Shown here one piece after another: positions 34,701-42,500 of a DNA stretch of 52,198 bases. The notes under the pieces were generated by a model that made no database searches, was not told the DNA's origin, and worked only from the letters and a program-made list of their open reading frames with translations. Every line of letters starts with the position of its first letter. Position 1 is the first letter of the stretch. Both the position numbers and the translations under genes were made by a program. Source of the DNA: Bacteroidota bacterium (GTDB taxonomy: Bacteria > Bacteroidota > Ignavibacteria > Kapaibacteriales > UBA2268); contig JAKAKE010000003.1 in assembly GCA_021824625.1 (NCBI GenBank), forward strand, positions 1 through 52,198. Direction: 5' to 3'.

Positions 34701-35334
34701 TGTATCTTCCAAGCTTTTGAAGATAATAAGCTTCATTGTTTATGCTCTCGGCCAAATCGGGATGGTCGGTTTTAAATAGTCTCCGTCTCATCTCCATAGC
34801 TTCCGTATTTAACTTTTCTGCTTCGCTGACTTTATCAATTTCATCGAGAAATTCAGCAGTTTTATTCATACACCTTGCTAGTTCAGGGTCATCTGATTTG
34901 TATATTTGCCGTCTGATATTCAAAGCATCCCTTAAGGATGTTTCAGCTTCCTTATTTCTTTGAAGCATGTTGTAGGAAACAGCTAATCTTGTAATTGAAC
35001 GGGCATGTTTCTCGCTTAATCTTTTATATTTTTCGAGTGTAAGTGTACTATCCTTTTTCGATAATTCAAGAGCCTTTTCAAAATTTTCAAGATTCAGATA
35101 AATATCTATTGTTTTTTCAAGAATATTTATGTGGTTTGTATCATTTTTTTGCGGGGAATTTTCAATAACTTTCAGAGCTTTCTCAGCAAATATTATTGCT
35201 TTGTCAAAATTATTTTTATAATAATAATATTCCAAACTATCTACATGAACACTCCAGTCCTGGCTGAAGCAATTTATATATGACAGTAAATTTAAAATAA
35301 TTAACAGAAATATTAATATTTTTGCTTTCGTCAT
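31753..35334 (-). CDS. Exported TPR-CHAT protein
   Basis: 1193 residues in three parts: a signal peptide (KILIFLLIILNLLSYINCFSQ); about 13-14 kinesin-light-chain-type tetratricopeptide repeats of 42 residues (consensus around YxEAEPLYxEALxMRRxxF...DHPDLAxSINNLAxFY; residues about 60-640); and a C-terminal CHAT caspase-like domain (about 800-1193). The CHAT dyad is intact: His1030 in IATHGIF and Cys1107 in SACETG. The QRAFQTAGAKTVLMSLWSVGDESTNELM block is typical. CHAT domains are proteases or protease-like effectors; TPRs usually bind the trigger. The signal peptide puts it outside the cytosol. It stands alone: no gRAMP/Cas7-11, gasdermin-like or obvious substrate gene is adjacent, so its partner is unknown. 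Confidence 0.92.
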   Translation of the reverse strand: MTKAKILIFLLIILNLLSYINCFSQDWSVHVDSLEYYYYKNNFDKAIIFAEKALKVIENSPQKNDTNHINILEKTIDIYLNLENFEKALELSKKDSTLTLEKYKRLSEKHARSITRLAVSYNMLQRNKEAETSLRDALNIRRQIYKSDDPELARCMNKTAEFLDEIDKVSEAEKLNTEAMEMRRRLFKTDHPDLAESINNEAYYLQKLGRYSEAEPFLIEALSIYRKLMHEDIPLCITNLAYLYERLGKYDKAENYYREALIIRREKYNKTIHPSLANSINNMARICRLTGKFQQADTLFNEALAMYRKMVDKDNPFLAFLLNNIAEFYTSIGRFSLAESYYKESLQIYRNNCKTDSPNLSNSLNNLGSFYQEIGRYTEAEALCCEALAMNRRLYQEDHPNLAKSINNMASCYRVQGKYAEAEPLYIEAMQMARKIYSEDNPELANFISEAASFYNIKGMSKEAEPLYEEALRIQRNIFKNDHPDLAKTISKIALFYDEQGKPDKAEPLYIEALEMRKRLFTEDHPDLAYSISNLASFYDGRHIFDKAESLYKSALEMRRRIYKGDHPDIANSLNNLAFHHLNHKEPELALSFLDSSLAMNRRLFTSQSPVLLNSIYSLANLNEDMNKCGEAEKLYNEVFVNVQKIIGAYFPSLSEKEKGQFWNTMKGYYDSYNSFALKRVKENPEITGNMYDNQLATKALLFTSTSKVKRRILNSRDSALIENYKNWVALKEYLVSLYTYTKDKLNKENINLDSIENVANVLEKQISLKSEVFADSYEKKKINWRTIQAFLKPDEAAIEIIRFRYREKNLTDTIIYAALIVTDQTTEHPDLVVMENGNKLEGWLYNFYRENLKSVKPDKESFNLFWSKIYDKIKGIKKIYLSTDGIYNKINPLTFIGPNDKYLLEEQDIQICNSTKDIIVSYYKTQKESNLLNSAELFGNPDFILSSDRKKESPKKSKTKQSKDYSFISIDSVSGFKLKNLPASEDEILNIAKFLHGKNWVVHTHLREDALKSEVKSVSNPRVLHIATHGIFLPDIKSERGNIFGFENKRLLENPLLRSGLFFAGASDFINDTSSRLAEDKNGVLTSYEAMDLDLDHTELVVLSACETGLGEIKNGEGVYGLQRAFQTAGAKTVLMSLWSVGDESTNELMSMFYNNWVSGMTKREAFREAQLAIFNKFKLPYIWGAFVMVGE

Positions 35335-35513
35335 CTATTAAGCCAATGAGTATTAACAACATCAACAAAAATACACAGAAAAATATTTCGGATATTATTT
35401 ATTTATGTATATATTTTGAAAGTAAAATAAAAGAATTGAATTAAATAATTCAGATACTCAGCCGCATGGGGCAGAGCAGTTCATTATTCATTGGTAAAAT
35501 CCTTAAAACAATT

Positions 35514-38500
35514 CTATTTCACAATGACCACAGGTTTAACAAAAGACTTTCCGTTTTTCATAAATTTCAAAAAGTACAAACCCTGAGAAACATTATCAAC
35601 CCTGATTTTGAAATTGTATGGATTGTTAGACAAATCATTATTTTCGACAATAATCGTTTGTCCATATAAGTTTGTCAATGAAATATCTGTTCTGCTCAAA
35701 TCAATCTCACTTTGAATTATGAAATGTCCTTCCGATGGATTGGGAAAAATACTAACCTGATTATTTATGCTTTTAATCTCATCCAAAACACCCACAGGAA
35801 TTTGTATGGACAATTCGGCATCAACATTGTGAGATTGATTATCCGGGTCAATTGTTATGTCGAAAGAATAATGCCCATAGCCTAATTTGTCAATATTGAC
35901 ATGGTAATCACCTGCTTCGAGGCTGTCGAGTTTATATACACCCTTTGAAGTTGATATATTATATTTCCTGACCTTTTCATCATTACTAACAGTAATTACA
36001 ACAGCCCCCGATACTGCTTCCTTAGCGAGTGGACTGTCGCCGGGCTTCAAAAACGCAGGAAGCTCGTCTCCGGTTATACTTCCGAAAATACTTCCATTAC
36101 CCGTGGTTGGTACTCCAAATGGCAATGAAATAATATGAGGCCCGCTTTGTTCACCTGAAACAATTTTTACCAACGTTCCATCCACCCAAGATGGAACTGC
36201 TGTAGCATCCTTCTTAAAGTAACCAGGAACGTATTTGTCCCTATCCGGTATTGCAAGCAAGAGATAATCTCCTTCTGCCAAATTCTGAAATTCATAATTA
36301 CCACTTATACCGGTTATAAAAGTTCTTGCATCAAACATAGATGCAATGTTTGAATCTGCCGGGAAGACTGTAAGATTCAGAACTATTGATTTAATTGGTT
36401 CTCCATCAACAGTTTCAACTTTTCCAAACATCCTGTTTGAAGATAAAGGGGCAATTTTCAATGCAAAATTTATATTATTGATATCACCTGTAAACTCCAC
36501 AGGTGTTGCCTCAGTTATATTTCCCGTCCCGGAGAAATATTGAATTACATACATCGGATTCTGTGGAACATTTGCCCAAGATGTATAGCTGTATTTTTCA
36601 TTCAAATCAATTGCATAATCTCCAGATTGATTTGTTGAAGTGCTGTCAATGGAATCAATGCTTTGAAAATACACGGTAGCATTTTCGATCGGATTTGAGT
36701 TTAATTCATCAATAACTTTTCCACTTACCGAATAATTCCTGAATAAATTAACTGATAAATTGACAGTAGTTGTTTCTCCACATGGTGCATCTATTATTGT
36801 GGCGGTTTGTTCGGATGTTTTATCTTCATACCATTCTCCCCTGAAAGTTGGACCTTCAACATAAACCCTGCATTTTCCTTCATCAACCAAAACCCTGTAA
36901 TTACCATTGATAATTGAACCGGTATAATAGCCAAGGGAATCCATTCCGCTCACAGAAACTATTTTTACACTTCCAGTTGGAACTGAATTATTATTTTCAT
37001 CTATGACATTACCACTGATATATGTATCAGTTGTACATGAACGGACTTTAATCCACCATTCCTGGATAACGAAAGAATTTACCGAATCGGTCAGTAAATA
37101 AGCTTTAAGTTTTACCTTATATCCTCCGACATCTTTAGGTGTCCACCTTATCTCACCTGTTTTTTCATCAATTGTCATATCTACTGGTTTATTAATCAGC
37201 AGATATCTTAATACTCTTTTTCCGTTTCCTGTAACAACCGGGTTATAGTTATAAAGACTGCCGGTAACAGTTGAATTGGATGGTGTCGATGTGATTGTCA
37301 GATTTTGTGGCGGTATTCTTTCTACAATCAAATTAATTTCAGTCGTATCTCCACAAGGGCAAGGAACGGCTATGGCACTATCATTTGAAGGTTTGTTGTC
37401 ATACCATTGGCTAATGAACCCTTCGCCATCAACAAAAACCTTACAATTACCCTCGTCAATTTTTACGAGATATGTCCCATCTTCCCCAATCCTTCCAAAA
37501 TATATCCCAAGTGAGTCAATACCGCTATCATTATAAATTTCAATATTTCCTTGTTTAATAATATTTCCGGAACCATCTTTTACATTTCCTTTTATAATAG
37601 TTTCTTCAACGCAGGACTTTACCTTTATATAAAAATTCTTGTATGCAAAGGAATTTAATGAATCGTCTAACAAATATGCTTTTAATGAAACATAAAATCT
37701 ACCGATATTTGATGGCGTCCATTTTATAAGTCCGGTTATTGGGTCAACAATCATGCCTTGCGGTGCTGTATCCAGTGTATATCTTAGTTCCCTGCCACTG
37801 CTTGACATTGCTGCTCCATTATAAACATATTCATTTCCCAGCAATTCAACAAGATTAGGTTCATAAGCAAAAGTAATGGTATCAGGTGGATTTTTTTTAA
37901 CTACCCAATTTAATCTTGTGTTAGTCCCGCATGGGCCTATTATAGAATCTGCTGCATCCATCGTTAATTTATCATTATACCATTCCTTGGTAAAACTTCC
38001 TCCTTCGATTGATAATTTATAAGCTCCTTCGAGAACTTCAACCCTGTAACTGCCGTCATTGCCAATCAAGCCATAATAGACACTGTCAATATCGAGGTTG
38101 TTAGCACTATGTGCCGTTACCAAGCCACTTCTTATAGTATCACGGTTTTCATCAACAACAATGCCCGAAAAATATGTGGGATTGCTGCATGATTTAACCA
38201 AAAGCAGCCATGATTGGTCTTTGTCACAATCTGATGTGTCAATCAGAATTTCATCAGATAATGTGCCGTCCGATTTTCCTTTATCTGCCAAACCGACAGG
38301 ATTAAAATTCAGATATGCATTTAATGTAACATTATACCTGCCGGTTGCAATAGGAATCCACTGCACTTGTCCAGTCAGCCCCACAACTGTCATTGATAAC
38401 GGTTTAACCTTTAAAAAATAGTTAACCGGAGCTGTGTCGGGTGATGTTGCATTAGCATTATACTGATACAATGTGGCTACCGAACCTATTGTCGGGGGAG

Positions 38501-38933
38501 CCGTTGTGAATGTAACATCAACATGCCCTTGTTTGAATCTTGCCTGTAACAGATTTGATGCAATACTTTCATACTCAATCAAACCGAATTTTTTTATCGC
38601 TGTAATGTAAAATGTATAATTTCCGGTATAAAGAGGGTTCGCATTAACTGTCCAGGCAGTATCCGTACCGTACCTGTTAATAGTCTGATAATATGAACAC
38701 AGCAAATAATTATTTGTAAAAATATTTGCCTTGTAAATTTTAAATTTTGTTATGTCATTTGTATCTCCTGAATTCATTGTCCAATCCAGCTTAAAATGAG
38801 TATTAGAACCCGTTCCTTCTAATGTCAGATTTCGAAATGTCGGAGGATTTGGAGGAGGCTGTGAATCGGCATTAATTTTAATAAAGACTATGCCAAGTAT
38901 TAATAACAATATTGACTTTATTGCAATTTTCAT
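35514..38933 (-). CDS. Secreted Ig-like/CarboxypepD_reg repeat protein with T9SS tail
   Basis: 1139 residues, exported by signal peptide (SILLLILGIVFIKINADSQ) and T9SS. After an Fn3-like N-terminal domain (FRNLTLEG...FKLDWTMNSGD) a composite unit occurs three times (residues about 145-345, 350-550, 555-745): a putative-Ig module (MTVVGLTGQVQWIP; MIVDPITGLIKWTPSNIGRF; MTIDEKTGEIRWTPKDVGGY) followed by a carboxypeptidase-regulatory-like module whose ends read GEGFISQWYDNKPSND and GPTFRGEWYEDKTSEQ. Then come three more regulatory-like folds (NYSVSGKVIDELNSNPIENATVYF; GKVETVDGEPIKSIVLNL; YKLDSLEAGDYHVNI). The last about 75 residues are a type A sorting domain (VSIFPNPSEGHFIIQ, VSQGLYFLKF, VKPVVIVK). 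No enzyme domain is visible; it is likely a surface or matrix adhesin-like protein, but function is open. Confidence 0.85.
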   Translation of the reverse strand: MKIAIKSILLLILGIVFIKINADSQPPPNPPTFRNLTLEGTGSNTHFKLDWTMNSGDTNDITKFKIYKANIFTNNYLLCSYYQTINRYGTDTAWTVNANPLYTGNYTFYITAIKKFGLIEYESIASNLLQARFKQGHVDVTFTTAPPTIGSVATLYQYNANATSPDTAPVNYFLKVKPLSMTVVGLTGQVQWIPIATGRYNVTLNAYLNFNPVGLADKGKSDGTLSDEILIDTSDCDKDQSWLLLVKSCSNPTYFSGIVVDENRDTIRSGLVTAHSANNLDIDSVYYGLIGNDGSYRVEVLEGAYKLSIEGGSFTKEWYNDKLTMDAADSIIGPCGTNTRLNWVVKKNPPDTITFAYEPNLVELLGNEYVYNGAAMSSSGRELRYTLDTAPQGMIVDPITGLIKWTPSNIGRFYVSLKAYLLDDSLNSFAYKNFYIKVKSCVEETIIKGNVKDGSGNIIKQGNIEIYNDSGIDSLGIYFGRIGEDGTYLVKIDEGNCKVFVDGEGFISQWYDNKPSNDSAIAVPCPCGDTTEINLIVERIPPQNLTITSTPSNSTVTGSLYNYNPVVTGNGKRVLRYLLINKPVDMTIDEKTGEIRWTPKDVGGYKVKLKAYLLTDSVNSFVIQEWWIKVRSCTTDTYISGNVIDENNNSVPTGSVKIVSVSGMDSLGYYTGSIINGNYRVLVDEGKCRVYVEGPTFRGEWYEDKTSEQTATIIDAPCGETTTVNLSVNLFRNYSVSGKVIDELNSNPIENATVYFQSIDSIDSTSTNQSGDYAIDLNEKYSYTSWANVPQNPMYVIQYFSGTGNITEATPVEFTGDINNINFALKIAPLSSNRMFGKVETVDGEPIKSIVLNLTVFPADSNIASMFDARTFITGISGNYEFQNLAEGDYLLLAIPDRDKYVPGYFKKDATAVPSWVDGTLVKIVSGEQSGPHIISLPFGVPTTGNGSIFGSITGDELPAFLKPGDSPLAKEAVSGAVVITVSNDEKVRKYNISTSKGVYKLDSLEAGDYHVNIDKLGYGHYSFDITIDPDNQSHNVDAELSIQIPVGVLDEIKSINNQVSIFPNPSEGHFIIQSEIDLSRTDISLTNLYGQTIIVENNDLSNNPYNFKIRVDNVSQGLYFLKFMKNGKSFVKPVVIVK

Positions 38934-39542
38934 TTTAAACCCCTCTTATTATGGGTTAATATTATTGTTATTTTATAATTTATGAAATTTTTTAATACAT
39001 TGTTCATTTTATAATGATCATTATTTCTTACAAATAAAAAAATTCAAGTAAATACCTAATTGCAAAAATAATTCCACAAAGTTTGCAACTCCAAATTAAA
39101 TAACTTCTTGAAAAGAAAAAAAATTGTTATATTTACTCTAAGGTTATGTTTGTATGAAAACACTATTTGCAAAAGATAATAACAGGTAACTAATCCTCAA
39201 AAAAAATTGAATTAAAATATTAGAATTGAAAAAGAAATTGCCATGCCCAAAATTTGGGCATGTGCAATTGAATATTTTATCATTATCGAAGTAAGGAAAC
39301 GATAATACTAAATATAATACCTATTTTTTTTGTCTTTGCTAATTACTTTATTATTTTATATATTTGAATGATGTTATGCCATAATAACTAATTCACAAAT
39401 CAGGGATTCAAATACTTGAATGAATTTGATCCCCAATCATGTTGCTGTTAGAGGTTATATTATTACATTATGTTGTAATTATTATAAATTTAAAGAAGAG
39501 CCATTATAATTCATTTCATTAATAATTTAAGGAGATTGTTTT
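38934..39542. other. Long divergent intergenic region
   Basis: 609 bases between two divergent T9SS-cargo genes, so both promoters should lie here. It is very AT-rich. The clearest element is the hairpin at 39236-39269. A good ribosome site (AAGGAG) ends the region before the 39543 start. I found no conserved open frame; the longest ATG-initiated short frames give 11 or so codons. Confidence 0.6.
39236..39269. repeat. Long imperfect palindrome upstream of the Cys-Cys repeat gene
   Basis: AATTGC plus CATGCCCAAA (39236-39251) faces TTTGGGCATG plus T plus GCAATT (39253-39269) around a single centre base: 16 bp of pairing with one bulge. It lies about 275 bases before the start of the 1626-residue protein gene and is in neither arm similar to the palindrome family of the first 10 kb. 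It could be an operator, a leader structure or a REP-type element. Confidence 0.6.
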
Positions 39543-42500
39543 ATGAAGAAAGTCTTCTATTTGCTAATTGCATTCATATTGGCAATAAGCATTAATACTG
39601 CATTTTCACAACAGCAATGCACAGCCAATTTAACAAATGATTGCGGCAACTGTTACAATTTTACTTTTACTAACAATTCCGGTAGTCCTGTGGATCAAAT
39701 TCAGGTATTAGTTAGTGGAGGTAGTTTTTATTTTAGCTGGGGAGGTGTTTCCTCTACAGCAGCTTCGGAGGGATGGACTTTTAGTCCGACTTCATTTAAT
39801 CCGAACGTTACTATGCTTACCTTTAATGGAGGAACCCCAATTCCAAATAATTCGACAAAGGGGAATTTCCATTTTTGTTTATCGGGGGATTTGCAGGGTG
39901 CACCTATTTTTACGTTCAGAGCTATAAGCAACAAACAGATTGTTTGTACAACCATGACAGAGCGGTCTAACATGGGAATATGTTGCGATAACCTTGTAAT
40001 GTCAGTTGTTAGCTCAGACCCAACACCTAATGACCAGGGAGATTGCTGTTATAATTTCTCATTACTTGCAAAGACAGAATTTCCGGGCCTCTTTTATGTG
40101 AGATTTAAGCCATTGCTAACCAGTGTTACTGTCGGAACTAAGATTGCTCCATCGTCCCCGGCAGGTTGGGGTACACCAAGCAACTATCAAAATGGCGCCC
40201 AGTTCCCTGCACCTGCAAATGGAATGATGCCGGGAGTTCATCAGTATTTCAGGCTTTGTGTCTTTATGCCTGCAGGAATAACAACATTCCCAATGGAAAT
40301 AACTTATGTTAGCGCAGCGGGTGGAATAATATGTACAGATACCATTCCATTAACATGTGATGTTTGTGCAGGATTGCATATTTATCCTCAATCTGTTACA
40401 AAAAATGCAAATGACCAGGGTGATTGCTGCTACACTTTCAAGTTATTAGCTGATAGAAATTATCCGGGTATTACGCATGTTCAATTTTCACCAGTCCAAT
40501 ACGGAGTAACTATCGGTACTGCTTTACCTCCATCTTCACCAACAGGATGGGGTGCTTCCACAACTGTTCCGCCAAACTCTGTAAAATTTGCTACACCGGG
40601 TATTATAGGAGCCGGACCAGGCCTGCCTGCCGGTACCCATGAATTATTTAGATTATGCTTCAATTTTGCTGCAGGCGTTACTGCATCTGATGTTGTTATT
40701 ACTTTCTTTGATGCTAATAATGACACAATATGTTGGTTTACAGAATTTATTGAATGTCAGACTGTTGACAGATGTGACAGCCTTAAGATGGAATATGAGA
40801 AAGTAACTCCAAATGCTGATGATATCGGTGATTGCTGCTATCAGTTCAGGCTTACAACAAACATTGATTTTCCAAGTGTTTCACTTGTTAAATTTACATC
40901 TTTAAGTGCTGCCGTACTGATATCATCCGCACAACCGCCTTCGAGTCCGTCGGGATGGTCATTGGCACCGCCGGCACCTCCCGGACAATCGGTTTCGTTC
41001 CAACCCCCGGGTGGCTATTTGCACGCCGGAGTACATGATGCATTCAGAATTTGTTACGATATTTCCGGTAATGCGGGTAATTTCCAATTGGAGGTTACTT
41101 ATATGAGTCCTACTGGTGGAGCTGTATGCAAGGATACTATTGATATAAAATGTGAAACTACTAACGATTGCGACACATTGAAAATGAATTATGAAAAAGT
41201 AGAGCCCACACCCAATGACCAGGGGAACTGCTGTTATCAGTTTAAACTGAACGCGGGAATGGATATGCCTGATATTTTCTACGTCAGGTTCAAATCCTTA
41301 TTAGCTTCAGTTCAAATTACATCTGCTCAGCCTCCGTCAAGCCCTGCGGGATGGGGAAGTGCAACTCCGACACCTCCGGGACAGGATGTTAGTTTTATGG
41401 CACCCGGCGGATATTTGCATCTGGGAACTCATGCTCATTTCCGTATATGCTTTGATATGCCTTCAGGTATTTCTTCACTTCCTGTGGAAATAGCTTACCT
41501 TAATCGGGATGGAAAAGAAATATGTGTTGATACAGTTCAGGTTGTGTGCCAGTCTTCAAAATGTAATGTCGAATGGAGAACCGAAAGAGTACCGGTTGAT
41601 AATAAAAATCTTAAAGGTGACTGCTGTTATATAATTGCTTTGATAGTTCCTACTGCGGTTCCGGGGGTTGCTTTTGTTAATTTCAATCCTATTAATCCGG
41701 GTGTTACAACAGCTACGGCATTACCGGCTTATTCACCTCCGGGTTGGGGTGCATCCGCTCCGTCAGGCCCAAATGGTGTGAAGTTCCATACTCCTGGTAC
41801 AGGCAACAATCTGCCAAATGGAGTACATAAGTATTTCAGGTTATGCTTCAATCTGCCTGCCGGTGTAACTACTTTCCCTGTCGAGGTGCTGTTTACAGAT
41901 GCAAACGGGCAGGTAATCTGCAAAGATACACTTATAATGGATTGCGTTAAGAAGGGATGTGAATTTGAAATTTATGGTGAAAGGTTACCAGTATCAACAC
42001 CTGCCACCACAGCAAATAATTTGGGTGATTGCTGTTATGCATATAAGCTGATAGCACACACAGATTTTCCGGGTGTTTTCTACCTAAACTTTATGCCATT
42101 GAATCCCAATGTTCAGATTACTATGGCTTCGACACCCGCAGTGCCTCCGGGATGGGGTTCATCTACACCTTATCCCCCAAATGGAGTCAGATATCTGACA
42201 CCGGGCTTGCCTTCGGGTATTCATGGAATTCCTGCAGGTATTCATGAATACTTCAGGATTTGCTTTGACCTGCCGCCAAATGTCTTTTCTTTCCAAATGC
42301 AAGTAGCTATGACAGACAGGGAAGGAAAAGTTATTTGTCTTGATACTGTTGATATAAAATGCGGTGAAGGCAATGGAACTTGTGATAACCTAAGATTGAA
42401 TTCGATTCTATACAAACCGACACCGAATGACCCGATAAGGGGAGAATGCTGTCAGTCGTTTATGTTTACTGCAACAGCCGATTTCCCGAATATTCATAGT

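Noticed and set aside
31753-35334. Possible type III-E CRISPR (gRAMP/TPR-CHAT) effector
   Set aside because: No CRISPR array, no Cas7-11 gene and no Cas1 in the window, and the protein has a signal peptide; it belongs to the wider TPR-CHAT group.
39154-39189. Eleven-codon frame (MKTLFAKDNNR) upstream of the giant Cys-Cys gene
   Set aside because: Far too short to support; no repeated codon run typical of a leader peptide.
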